DNA from: Leifsonia aquatica | GTDB lineage: Bacteria > Actinomycetota > Actinomycetes > Actinomycetales > Microbacteriaceae | NCBI RefSeq assembly: GCF_014190775.1 | Contig: NZ_JACHVP010000004.1 | Coordinates: 62,001 to 126,000, forward strand | DNA length: 64,000 nucleotides | Direction: 5' to 3' | In this document: positions 8,498 through 16,761 of the stretch, piece after piece | Position numbering within the stretch: the first letter of the stretch is position 1 | How the letters are laid out: each line of letters starts with the position of its first letter | The notes under the pieces: generated by a model | Told to the model about the DNA's origin: nothing | The model's database searches: none | What the model saw: the letters and a program-made list of their open reading frames with translations, nothing else | Made by a program: the position numbers and the translations under genes

Positions 8498-8766
8498 TTG
8501 GCGAACCCGCTGAACGGAGTGTTCAAGGTGATCGAACCGTCTCCCCGAATCATCCATCCCGAAACGAGTTCAGTAGATCGCCCAGCGGCAGCCCCTTGAC
8601 CTCTGAGCGTGATGTTGATGTTGATCCGCTGACCATACTGATCCGACCTTCCGAGTGTGTAATCCCCAGCGGCGAACTTGGTCACGGCTAGCTGCACGGC
8701 TCCCCCATTTTCTCGCTTCGCGAGTGGTGCCCCCGAATAGTGTCCCAGCTGCGCAGCAATCGAAAC
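8494..8766 (-). pseudogene. C-terminal fragment of a putative polymorphic toxin
   Basis: An open frame of about 90 codons after the stop at 8767-8769 ends at 8494. It includes QLGHYSGAPLAKRENGG, then DYTLGRSDQYGQRININI and a C-terminal WMIRGDGSITLNTPF. There is no ATG with a ribosome site; the only internal start is GTG at 8697. The pattern (conserved beta-rich tail ending abruptly, immunity-type gene overlapping by ATGA) is that of a detached toxin tip. Similarity to DUF6883-type toxin domains is an impression only. It may be an orphan cassette that needed recombination to be expressed, or simply debris. Confidence 0.5.
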
Positions 8767-9286
8767 TCAAGCGGTAACCAAACCGGGCAACAAGCATGTG
8801 CCGCTGAGAGGCTTTACAGAATGCGACTATTTGACTACCCCAAAATGGGCCTCAACACGACACTCCGACCTCAGGGCCAGCCGCCGCATCCGCTGGCCTG
8901 AGCGCCAGACATGAGCAACCCGTCGCCGAACATCACCAGAACAGTGATCGCCGGCTGCGGTGATGCTCTTCCAGCCCATCCACGCGCCCGCAGTACCACG
9001 GCGGCGGCACCGTCCATGCCCTCGTCGGTGTTCGTCATCTGTCTAGGGATCGTGACACATTTGGGACCGGCCGGCGACGACACTCGCATTCGCGCCGGTG
9101 GCATAGCTGCTCCGAGGGACAACGGTCCCCATCGGGGCAATTGCGAGGACCTTGCGCAAACCCCTCGTGACTACATTTGACTACAAACGCCTGAGATCTA
9201 TCGCAATCTCAGATGATCTCAAAGCATCTACTTCCGCGGGAAATTGACGATCTGTCACCATACGAGAGCCTATGTCACGTCCTAAC
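8767..9286. other. Gene-free right part of the island
   Basis: About 520 bp with only short open frames, none with a ribosome site or family resemblance. It contains a small inverted repeat (CTGAGAT/ATCTCAG, 9191-9212) and two copies of TTGACTAC (8831-8838, 9177-9184) that also occurs once near the integrase end (7455-7462). These may be old integrase arm-binding sites. Confidence 0.5.
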
Positions 9287-9337
9287 TTCGACTGAAAATC
9301 GAAAGGTCACCGGATCGATGCCGGTCGGAGCCACAGC
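9287..9337 (+). repeat. attR: right 51-bp direct repeat of tRNA-Phe 3' half
   Basis: Exact copy of 7318-7368. It lacks the 5' half of the tRNA, so it is not a functional tRNA gene. It is followed by a second copy of the tRNA terminator (9348-9377) differing at a few positions, with a longer T-run. Confidence 0.9.
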
Positions 9338-9347
9338 GGAATAGAGA

Positions 9348-9377
9348 ACCCCCGGATCCCTTGCGGATGCCGGGGGT
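9348..9377 (+). terminator. Duplicated tRNA-Phe terminator
   Basis: ACCCCCGG/CCGGGGGT hairpin followed by TTTTCGTT. It is the original chromosomal copy now separated from the tRNA by the island, and also faces the end of the next minus-strand gene. Confidence 0.8.
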
Positions 9378-9413
9378 TTTTCGTTCGCTTTCGGGGCTCG
9401 ATGGAAGCCTGCT

Positions 9414-10292
9414 TCAGGCGTCGAACCCGTGTTCCCGGTAGAGGTCGATGCTCTCCTTCAGGGCCTTGAGCACGTACGGGGGAAACTGCATGCCGCTCTG
9501 CTCCGCCCAGAGCAGCTGCGCTTCGATCCGGCCGACCTCGCGTGCGTACTTCTCGAGATCGTCGGCGAAGCCGAGCACGCTCGCCACACCGCCCATCTGG
9601 GCGCGATAGCGGTCCTGGCCGTTCGTGCCGACGAGGTTGTACGTCTTCTCTCGCAGGATGCGCGCCAGGTAGAGCTGCCACGGTTTGAGCTCGCCGCTCT
9701 GCACGAGCTGGGTCGCGCTCATCCGGTAGAACGCGAAGTGACCCGGCTCCTGCCTGCGGATCGGGCTGATGATCGTCTCGGCGATCGCGGCCTCGCCGAG
9801 GTCCAGCATCCCGTCGTAGAGGACGTTGTACGCCAGCACCGCCTGCCGTTCGGTGCTCGCGCCGGTCAGGTAGTAGAGCAGCCGCGCGATGTCCTGGATC
9901 GACGAGAAGTGCGCGAGGGCGCCCATGATCTTGATCTTGAACGAGACGGCGAGCTCGGGTTGAGCGGCCGGCCGGCCGAGATCCTGCTGCAGACGGTCGA
10001 GGATCAGTCCGTGCTGGATCTCCTGCGGCTGCCACACGTCGGCGTAGAACAGGCGGTCGACTTCGTGCACGTCCGGCAGAAGCACGAGCAGTTCGAGCAC
10101 GTTCCGGTCGACTTCGAGCTCCACCCGCGCGAGGTAGTCGATGACGTGACCGTAACGATCGGCGACAGCCCCCGGTGCGCGGACGTCACGGTCGACCGCG
10201 TCGAGAGCGATCGGCGGATGCTGCTCGCCGAGCCGCTGGACGTGCTCGAGGATCCTCTGTGGAGAGACGCGATCTGCCATCACGTCCATCAT
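9414..10292 (-). CDS. Ferritin-like diiron protein of unknown substrate
   Basis: A 292-residue soluble protein, helical throughout. Two ExxH-type sites fit a carboxylate-bridged diiron centre: Glu in RVELEVDRN (about 58-60) with EIQHG (Glu91, His94), and AIAETI (about Glu172) with EPGHFAFY (Glu182, His185). The spacing resembles the acyl-ACP desaturase/ribonucleotide-reductase-like superfamily, so an oxidase or desaturase role is plausible but the substrate is unknown. Three possible ATGs lie within 12 codons (10292, 10289, 10280). It ends next to the island terminator and diverges from the broken glycosyltransferase. Confidence 0.75.
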   Translation of the reverse strand: MMDVMADRVSPQRILEHVQRLGEQHPPIALDAVDRDVRAPGAVADRYGHVIDYLARVELEVDRNVLELLVLLPDVHEVDRLFYADVWQPQEIQHGLILDRLQQDLGRPAAQPELAVSFKIKIMGALAHFSSIQDIARLLYYLTGASTERQAVLAYNVLYDGMLDLGEAAIAETIISPIRRQEPGHFAFYRMSATQLVQSGELKPWQLYLARILREKTYNLVGTNGQDRYRAQMGGVASVLGFADDLEKYAREVGRIEAQLLWAEQSGMQFPPYVLKALKESIDLYREHGFDA

Positions 10293-10357
10293 GGACCGTG
10301 TCTGCCGCGAGGTGAACCCGTCACCGCTCTGGCGCCGTCCGGCCCGTATGCCTCACC

Positions 10358-11618
10358 ATGGCTGTCATGGCAGAGGTGATGCTCGCGGTCATGCCGTTCG
10401 CCGGCCACGTCGCGCCCATGCGCGCAGTCGTGCGCGCCTTCGTTGCGGCAGGGCATCGGGTGCGCGTGTACACGGGCTCGGCCCACGCCGACGTCTTCCG
10501 CACAGACGGGGCGGAACCGGTGCTGTGGGAGAGGGCGCCGGACTTCGATGAGAACGATCTGCCGGCGACATTCCCGCGGCTGCGTGGCCGGAAGGGCCCG
10601 CTGCAGATGATCGTCAACGTCGAGGACTTGTTCGTCCGAACGGGAGCAGCGCAGTGCGCCGACCTGACGGCGTCGTTCGACGCGCGGCCCTGGGATGTCC
10701 TCGTCGCCGACGGCCTCTCCCTCGGCGCGCACCTGGCCGCCGAAAAGACCGGCACACCGCGGGTCACGGTCGCGCTCGTCCCTCTCGCGACGCCGTCCCC
10801 GGGTGCGCCGCCGCCCGGCTTGGGCCTGCAACCGGCGACCTCGGCACTCGGCCGCCTGCGGGACCGCCCGCCCGATTCAGAGCGCGTTCCACGAGCAGCG
10901 CGCCCTCGCCGGCCTTCCGCCCACCGCACTCACCTTCCAGGAGGCGCTGTACTCGCGCGAGCTGGTGTGCGCCAGCGGCGTCGAGCAGCTGGAGTACCCC
11001 CGCCCGCAGTGGCCCGGTCGGATCGTCTGGGTCGGCGAACTCGCGGACCATACCGGCAGCGGAATCCCGGAGCCCGCGTGGTGGCCGGAATCGCTCGCGG
11101 ACCCGCGTCCTGTGGTGCACGTGACCCAAGGCACGCAGAATGTTGATCCCGCCGACCTCATCCGGCCGACATTCGCAGCCCTCGGACGTCAGCGGGTGCA
11201 GCTCGCCGTCGCGACGGGAGTGCGCGGGAACAGCGCGTTGCCGTTCCCTGCGCCGCCGAACGCCCGCGTCGCCGACCTGCTTCCGTACGATCGACTGCTG
11301 CCCCGCGTCGACGTGATGGTGACCAACGGCGGGTGGGGCGGCGTGCTGGCGGCGCTGCACAACGGCGTGCCCCTGGTGGTCGCCGGCGGAGACCTGGACA
11401 AGCCGGAAGTCGCAGCCCGCGTCGCCTGGGCCGGCGCCGGGGTGAATCTGCACACGGGAACACCGTCTCCCCGCGCGATCCTGCGCGCATGGCGGCGGGT
11501 CTCCGGCGCCTCCGCGTACCGGACGGCCGCCGAACGCATCGGCGAGGCGCTCCGCCGGCATGACGGCCCCCGAGAGGTCGTCGAGCACACGGAAGCCCTC
11601 CTCGCGTCACTCCCCTAG
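10358..11618 (+). pseudogene. MGT-type glycosyltransferase (GT1), frameshifted
   Basis: Two consecutive frames form one protein of the macrolide/UDP-glycosyltransferase family. The first (10358 to about 10860) carries the N-terminal acceptor domain with VMPFAGHVAPMRAVVRAF. The second (about 10865-11618) carries the donor domain with VTQGT, VMVTNGGWGGVLAALHNGVP and GAGVNL. The break lies between SALGRLRDR and SAFHEQRAL, near 10860-10880, in a region where homologues usually have more residues. A small deletion of non-multiple-of-three length is therefore more likely than a sequencing slip. If real, the enzyme is inactive. Confidence 0.75.
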
Positions 11619-11628
11619 GAGACCCCGC

Positions 11629-12006
11629 TCACCCCTCCGCACTCCTCTCCTCGATGTAGACGAGCCCGTTGCCGAACGGGTCGTCGAAGAAGAACATCGG
11701 GGTGCCGTCGCCGATGGTGATGGGCTCGTGGTTGTGGAGGGCGACGCCTGTCTCCTGGACGCGCGCGAACGCGGCGTGGGCGTCGGGCGTCTCGAGCCGC
11801 AGCGCCACGGGGATCTCGCTGTCGGCCGGGAGGAGCACGATGCCGACCGAGGATCCGGGCGGGACGACCTCGATCATCCGGGCGCCCGGCCAGGGCTCGC
11901 CGTCGTACCGCACCTCGCAGCCCAGCACGTCGCGGTAGAACGCCAGTGCCGCATCCTGATCCGGGACGGGGACCGTCACGCTCAGCACCCGCGTCGTGAG
12001 CGTCAT
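11629..12006 (-). CDS. VOC (glyoxalase/bleomycin-resistance fold) protein
   Basis: A 125-residue single VOC domain starting MTLTTRVLSV and typical in size for a small metal-dependent dioxygenase, isomerase or resistance protein. It has DAALAFYRDVLGCEV in the first half and a terminal DPFGNGLVYIEE strand. The substrate is unknown. The ATG at 12006 overlaps the stop of the upstream SRPBCC gene (ATGA), so it is the third gene of an ArsR-controlled operon. Confidence 0.85.
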   Translation of the reverse strand: MTLTTRVLSVTVPVPDQDAALAFYRDVLGCEVRYDGEPWPGARMIEVVPPGSSVGIVLLPADSEIPVALRLETPDAHAAFARVQETGVALHNHEPITIGDGTPMFFFDDPFGNGLVYIEERSAEG

Positions 12007-12467
12007 CGCGCACCCTCGCTGAGGAACGCGTCGAGGGCCTCGAGCTGCAGCGCGATGCCCTGCCTGCGATACTCGGGCTGGTCCAGGCCGTCGAGGTAGA
12101 CGCCGTGCTCGGTGAGGACCAGTCGCGTCCCGGCGGGGTCGGGCAGGAACTCGACCGAGGTCAGGGAGACGGAGATGCGGTCGGCGTTCCGCAGCATGTG
12201 GTTCGTGTAGACGAGACGCCGGCCGGGGACGATGTCCTGGTAGACGGCGTCGTAGGTGTAGACGTCTCCTCCGCCCTCCAGGGCGGCGCGGGAGAGCTCG
12301 CGACCGCCTACGCGGAAGTCGAGGGAGTACTCGCCGCCGCCATCCCCTCCCGAGAACCAGACGCGCTTGGCGTCGGGATGGGACCACGCGGCGAAGACGC
12401 GCGTGACGTCCGCGGCGTAGACGCGCTCGAGGACCATCGTGTCGTGCACGGTGCTGCTGCTGTTCAC
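12003..12467 (-). CDS. SRPBCC/AHSA1-domain protein
   Basis: A 154-residue START-like fold protein (VLERVYAADVTRVFAAWSHP at the start, LTEHGVYLDG near the end). The chosen GTG start at 12465-12467 is preceded by AGGAG 7 nt upstream; the frame upstream of it lies inside arsR. Members bind hydrophobic ligands or act as stress-linked chaperone activators; the ligand here is unknown. The middle gene of arsR-SRPBCC-VOC, 10 nt after arsR. Confidence 0.85.
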   Translation of the reverse strand: MNSSSTVHDTMVLERVYAADVTRVFAAWSHPDAKRVWFSGGDGGGEYSLDFRVGGRELSRAALEGGGDVYTYDAVYQDIVPGRRLVYTNHMLRNADRISVSLTSVEFLPDPAGTRLVLTEHGVYLDGLDQPEYRRQGIALQLEALDAFLSEGAR

Positions 12468-12477
12468 TGCTGATCTC

Positions 12478-12801
12478 CTATTCGTCGTCGGAGGAGTCGA
12501 GGAACTCCCCCAGCCGGTCCAGTCGCGCCTCCCAGTGCCGACGCTGCGCGCCGAACCAGGAAGCGGCGTCGTCGAACACGTCGCGGTCGAGGCGGCACGT
12601 CCGCACGCGTCCGGTCTTGCTGCTGCGGACGAGGCCGCTGTCCTGCAGGATCCGGAGGTGCCGGACGACCGCCGGCAGCGACATCGGCAGCGGGCGCGCG
12701 AGTTCACTGACGGTCGCCGGCCCCTCGGCCAGGCGCTCTACCATCAGCCGCCTGGTCGGATCGGCGAGCGCGTGGAAGACGGCGTCCGCATACTTAACCA
12801 T
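12478..12801 (-). CDS. ArsR-family transcriptional regulator
   Basis: A 107-residue winged-helix protein starting MVKYADAVFHALADPTRR, with recognition region VSELARPLPMSLPAVVRHL. No cysteine pair of the classical metal-binding ArsR type is visible, matching the SRPBCC-associated branch. It probably autoregulates the operon from the region 12802-12830. Confidence 0.9.
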   Translation of the reverse strand: MVKYADAVFHALADPTRRLMVERLAEGPATVSELARPLPMSLPAVVRHLRILQDSGLVRSSKTGRVRTCRLDRDVFDDAASWFGAQRRHWEARLDRLGEFLDSSDDE

Positions 12802-12875
12802 GTGCTTAAGTATCCGCTATGGAAGTGTCGTGTCAAGACTGTTTGCACCGTGGACGGGGTTGCTAATGTCGAGCC

Positions 12876-13709
12876 ATGATGAGGTGGGGGGCCGGCCGCG
12901 TCGCCGCGGCCGTTGTCGTAGCGTGCGTTGCGGGACTGATGACCGGATGCGCGCTGATCGATCCTCCCGTCCACTCGACGCCGACCCCGACGCGGGAAGC
13001 GAAGGAGTCGGACACCGAGCCGGTCGCGGCGCAGCTCCCCAACCTCCTGGTCGCCGGTCAGACGATCGGCACGGGCGAGCTCCGCGTCGTCGACCACGAG
13101 CCGATCTCTGCTCCCGTCGCCGAGCATCCGGTGACGGGCAGCCTGCGTGTCGTGGTCCGTCCCGACCGCGGCATCGAGGTTCGCATCCGCCCGGACGACC
13201 CCGCCAGCGCCGACCTGACCGGGATCGACCTCCTGTTGACCGGACAGCGATACGACGGCAAGCCGGAGAACATCCAATATGAAGCCTTCTTCGGCCTGAT
13301 CGCAGAGCCGAAGCCCACCGACGCCGACGGTGAGCTGGTGCTGAGGCTGGCCTTGGACTCACCGGCCGCCGGCGATCCGACCTTCTTGCACTCGCTGGTG
13401 GAACGCCCCGCGGGCGACGGACGCGTGATGGCCGCGGCAACGATCACCTGGAACCTCCCGTCCTCGTTCCCGAGCCTGCGCGCCGTCGACGGCGGCTCAG
13501 AGACGTATGCGCGCGGTCGTACTGTCGTCGACGGTGGCACCCTCGCCTACTACGTCCCGAGCTCGAATGACACGGTGTACCAGGTCTCGCGCCGCTTCGG
13601 CCTGACCGAGGCCGAACTGGTCTGGCTGAACCCGGAACTGCTGATGGACTCCTTCGAACCGCAGCTGACGACCGGCATCGGCGTCAACCTCGACCCGGCT
13701 CGTCGCTGA
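12876..13709 (+). CDS. Putative lipoprotein with C-terminal LysM-like segment
   Basis: A 277-residue protein. Residues 1-26 form a lipoprotein signal with lipobox LMTGC. A Pro/Thr-rich linker follows, then a beta-rich domain of unknown family. Near the C-terminus, LAYYVPSSNDTVYQVSRRFG and EAELVWLNPEL resemble a LysM fold, which would bind peptidoglycan. No catalytic motif is seen. It is transcribed alone, divergently from arsR. Confidence 0.7.
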   Translation: MMRWGAGRVAAAVVVACVAGLMTGCALIDPPVHSTPTPTREAKESDTEPVAAQLPNLLVAGQTIGTGELRVVDHEPISAPVAEHPVTGSLRVVVRPDRGIEVRIRPDDPASADLTGIDLLLTGQRYDGKPENIQYEAFFGLIAEPKPTDADGELVLRLALDSPAAGDPTFLHSLVERPAGDGRVMAAATITWNLPSSFPSLRAVDGGSETYARGRTVVDGGTLAYYVPSSNDTVYQVSRRFGLTEAELVWLNPELLMDSFEPQLTTGIGVNLDPARR

Positions 13710-13789
13710 CCAACGAGCAGTTTTGGAGAAGCGCGCTCCGTTGCCCCGGTCGTAGATTGATCGTCAGATCGACCGACGAAGGAGACACC

Positions 13790-14203
13790 ATGGCGACGAC
13801 GTTCACTGCAGAGGAGAAGGCCGCGATGAAGGCGGCCGTCGCGGAGAAGAAGGCTGCGCAAGCGGGCGCGGATGCTGCTGCCGCGTGCGAGGCCGCGATC
13901 GCGGCGCTCACCGGGAACGACAAGGAACTCGCCGAGACCTTCCACCAGCTCGTCGCCGAGAACACGTCCCTGGCGCCGAAGACCTGGTACGGGATGCCGG
14001 CGTACGCCGACGCCGACGGCAAGACCGTCGTCGCCTTCAAGCCGGGCTCGAAGTTCAAGATGCGCTACGCCACGATCGAGTTCCAGCCCGCCGCGCAGCT
14101 CGATGACGGCGACCTGTGGCCGGTCGGCTATGCGGTCGCGAAGCTGGGCGACGCCGACAAGAAGCGGATCGCCGCCGTGCTGCGGAGCGCGGTCGGCCGC
14201 TGA
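13790..14203 (+). CDS. DUF1801/YdhG-like protein
   Basis: A 137-residue cytoplasmic protein. The start at 13790 has AAGGAG 7 nt upstream; an earlier in-frame start lacks one. The N-terminal 45 residues are Ala/Lys-rich and probably helical. The rest matches small YdhG/DUF1801 proteins (TWYGMPAYADADGKTVVAF, GSKFKMRYATIEF). Its biochemical role is unknown. Confidence 0.8.
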   Translation: MATTFTAEEKAAMKAAVAEKKAAQAGADAAAACEAAIAALTGNDKELAETFHQLVAENTSLAPKTWYGMPAYADADGKTVVAFKPGSKFKMRYATIEFQPAAQLDDGDLWPVGYAVAKLGDADKKRIAAVLRSAVGR

Positions 14204-14218
14204 GACGCCGCGCGCCGC

Positions 14219-14911
14219 TCATCCCTTCTTCTGCAGCACCTGCCGGAAGCCGTAGTGCGCGTTCGCGAACACGGCGTAGAGGAGGAGGCCGGGGGCGAGC
14301 ATCCCGAGCACGGGCTGCGCGAGCAGCGCCGCGACGCTCAGGCCGACCAGCACCAGGGCGAGCGCGCTGAAGTACCAGCGGCGCACCGCGACGTAGAGGG
14401 CGGCCTTCGCGATCGCCCGCACGGACGCCCGCTCGAAGACGGTGAGGCCGGCGATGGCCGTCAGCGTCGTGGCCACCGCCACGAGGGCGACAACGAGCAG
14501 CGTCGGCCCGAGGAGGACGGCCCAGACGGTGCCCGCGATGATGGCGCCGTCGTAGAGCACGAACCCGACGACGGCGGCCGCGGCCAGACCGAGCACCGCG
14601 GCGGCCGCACCGCGCCGCCGATACCCGCGCCAGAACGCCGCGAACGGACGCGGACTCCCGTCGCCGAGGGACCGGTAGACCTCGAACGCCCCCGCGAGCG
14701 ACGGCGAGACGGTCAGCGACAGCACGAGGACGACCGGCCACGCCTGCAGCGCGTCGCGGGCGACGAGCAGCATCCCCACGAGGGGGAGGTTCGCGACGAC
14801 GAGCAGCAGGTCCACCATGAGGATGGCGTAGACGTACCCGAAGATCGTGTCCAGGGTCTCGTGGCGCAAGCGGGCGAGGCCGCGCGGTGCGCGCGCCGTC
14901 GTGCCGCTCAT
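14219..14911 (-). CDS. DUF624 (YesL-like) membrane protein
   Basis: A 230-residue integral membrane protein with about five or six hydrophobic segments, of the family usually found beside oligosaccharide ABC importers. The ATG at 14911 overlaps the permease stop (ATGA). It is last in a five-gene operon. A role in transport or membrane assembly is inferred from context. Confidence 0.82.
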   Translation of the reverse strand: MSGTTARAPRGLARLRHETLDTIFGYVYAILMVDLLLVVANLPLVGMLLVARDALQAWPVVLVLSLTVSPSLAGAFEVYRSLGDGSPRPFAAFWRGYRRRGAAAAVLGLAAAAVVGFVLYDGAIIAGTVWAVLLGPTLLVVALVAVATTLTAIAGLTVFERASVRAIAKAALYVAVRRWYFSALALVLVGLSVAALLAQPVLGMLAPGLLLYAVFANAHYGFRQVLQKKG

Positions 14912-15819
14912 CCCTTCATCCCGCTCGTCGCGATGCCGGCGATGAAGTAGCGCTGGCCGGCCAGGAAGATCGCCAGGATGGGGACGATCGAGATCACCGA
15001 GCCGGTCATGATCATCGCGTACTGCGCCGAGTACTGGCCGATGAACGACCGCAACCCGATCTGCACGGTCCAGAGCTCGTTGCTCGACAGATAGATGAAC
15101 GGCCCCATGTAGTCGTTCCACGTGTTCACGAACGTGAGCAGCGCGAGGGAAGCGAGCGCCGGCTTCGACAGGGGCAGGATGATCCGCGCCCAGATGCCGT
15201 AGTCGCTCAGGCCGTCGATGCGCGCGGCCTCGTTGAGCTCGTCCGGAATGGTCATGTAGTACTGGCGCATCAGGAAGACGCCGAACGCGCTGAAGGCCTG
15301 GAGCAGGATCAGAGCGGTGAACGTGTTCGTGAGCCCCGCCTTCTGCATCATGATGTACTGCGGGATCATGTACGCCTGCCAGGGCACCGCGATCGTCGCG
15401 ATGTAGGCCAGGAAGAGCGCGTCGCGCCCCGGGAAGCGGACCTTCGAGAAGCCGTACGCGGCGAAGCTGCCGGTGAGCACCTGCAGCACCGTGATGACGA
15501 CCGCGAGCAGCGCCGAGTTCGCGAGGTACCCGGCCATCGGGATGGCCGACCAGATATCCGCGTAGTTGCTCCACACGAACTCCTTCGGGATCCACTGGAT
15601 GGGCACCGTGAGCACGTCGGCGTCGTTCTTGAGCGACGACGAGAGCATCCAGATGAAGGGCAGCAGCACGACGCCGAGGAGCACGACCAGCACGACGTAC
15701 ATGGCGGCCTGCCCCAGCCGGGTCTTGACCCGGCGCCGGCGCGGCTTCGGGAGCGGGGCGTCCGGCTGGAACCGGCCCGTCTCGAGCTCCTGGGCGAGGT
15801 CGGAGGTGAGGGTGGACAT
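14908..15819 (-). CDS. Carbohydrate ABC transporter permease (MalG/CUT1 type)
   Basis: A 303-residue protein with six membrane segments. The cytoplasmic EAA loop reads EAARIDGLSDYGIWARIILP, where the shared ATPase docks. The start codon overlaps the stop of the partner permease by one base. No ATPase gene is nearby, as usual for actinobacterial CUT1 systems served by a common MsiK-type ATPase. Confidence 0.93.
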   Translation of the reverse strand: MSTLTSDLAQELETGRFQPDAPLPKPRRRRVKTRLGQAAMYVVLVVLLGVVLLPFIWMLSSSLKNDADVLTVPIQWIPKEFVWSNYADIWSAIPMAGYLANSALLAVVITVLQVLTGSFAAYGFSKVRFPGRDALFLAYIATIAVPWQAYMIPQYIMMQKAGLTNTFTALILLQAFSAFGVFLMRQYYMTIPDELNEAARIDGLSDYGIWARIILPLSKPALASLALLTFVNTWNDYMGPFIYLSSNELWTVQIGLRSFIGQYSAQYAMIMTGSVISIVPILAIFLAGQRYFIAGIATSGMKG

Positions 15820-16757
15820 CAGCGCTCCCGTCTCTGCTGGATGCGGAACTGGAAGACCGTCACGACGAGGACGATCACGAAGAGGACGAGCGAGATGGCC
15901 GAGGAGTAGCCGAACTCGCCATTCAGGATGCCGTCCTGGTAGATGAGCTGCGAGAGCACGAGGGTCGCCCGGCCCGGGCCTCCCTGGGTCATCACGAAGA
16001 CGAGGTCGAACACCTTGAAGCTCGAGACGCTGAGCAGCACGAGCACGAGGAAGGTCGTGGGCCGCAGCGAGGGCAGCGTGACGTTCCAGAACGAGCGCCA
16101 GCGGCCCGCCCCGTCCATCTGCGCCGCCTCGTAGTACTCGCGCGGGATCGCCTGGAGCCCGGCGAGGAACAGGACCATGTAGTAGCCCATGTCGCGCCAG
16201 ACGCTGGTGATGATCACCGCGGGAAGCGCCCACGCCGTACTCGCCGTCCAGCCCGGGGCGTTCGCGATGCCGATGGCGTGGAGGAACTGGTTGATCGGCC
16301 CGCTGGTGGGGTCGAAGAGCATGTTCCAGACGATCGCGATCGCCACGAGCGAGGTGATGTAGGGGAAGAAGATCGCGACGCGGAAGAACGCGATCCCGCG
16401 CAGCTTCTGGTTCAGCAGGAGGGCGAGGCCGAGCGAGAGCGCCAGGGTGAGCGGCACGTGGCCGAGCGCGTAGAGCACCGTGTTCGTCAGCGCGACACGG
16501 AAGTCGTCGTCGCGGAACAGCCGCACGAAGTTGTCGATCCCGGCCCAGGTCGGCGGGTTGTACGAGTCCCAGTTCATGAACGCGAGCACGAAGGCCGCGA
16601 TCACGGGCACGAGGGTGAACAGCGCGAAGCCGAGGAAGTTCGGGAGGATGAAGCTCCAGCCGATGAGGGTGCTGCGGCGCAGACCCCGCCGGTCCCGCCG
16701 GTCCCGCCGGGGAGTCTCCTCCCCGGCGGGTGCGCGTCGTTGCGTGATGGTGGTCAT
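15819..16757 (-). CDS. Carbohydrate ABC transporter permease (MalF type)
   Basis: A 312-residue permease partner. An Arg-rich cytoplasmic N-terminus precedes six membrane segments, and the EAA loop reads EAAQMDGAGRWRSFWNVTLP. It lies 4 nt after the solute-binding protein gene. Confidence 0.93.
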   Translation of the reverse strand: MTTITQRRAPAGEETPRRDRRDRRGLRRSTLIGWSFILPNFLGFALFTLVPVIAAFVLAFMNWDSYNPPTWAGIDNFVRLFRDDDFRVALTNTVLYALGHVPLTLALSLGLALLLNQKLRGIAFFRVAIFFPYITSLVAIAIVWNMLFDPTSGPINQFLHAIGIANAPGWTASTAWALPAVIITSVWRDMGYYMVLFLAGLQAIPREYYEAAQMDGAGRWRSFWNVTLPSLRPTTFLVLVLLSVSSFKVFDLVFVMTQGGPGRATLVLSQLIYQDGILNGEFGYSSAISLVLFVIVLVVTVFQFRIQQRRER

Positions 16758-16761
16758 GGCG

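Larger units (their letters stand above)
7318..9337. mobile_element. Decayed 2-kb integrative element in tRNA-Phe
   Basis: The segment between two copies of the tRNA-Phe 3' half (copies 1969 bp apart) contains a broken integrase next to the tRNA, a candidate toxin-tail/immunity pair and about 500 bp without a credible gene. Its A+T content is visibly higher than that of its surroundings. No replication, excision or transfer gene is left, so it is a remnant of a larger island or a very small cargo cassette. Confidence 0.85.

Noticed and set aside
8911-9180. 89-codon plus-strand frame in the island
   Set aside because: No ribosome site, odd composition and no resemblance to a protein family; treated as non-coding.
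9287-9337. Second tRNA-Phe gene
   Set aside because: Only the 3' half is present; there is no acceptor 5' arm or D-arm, so it is an attachment-site copy.
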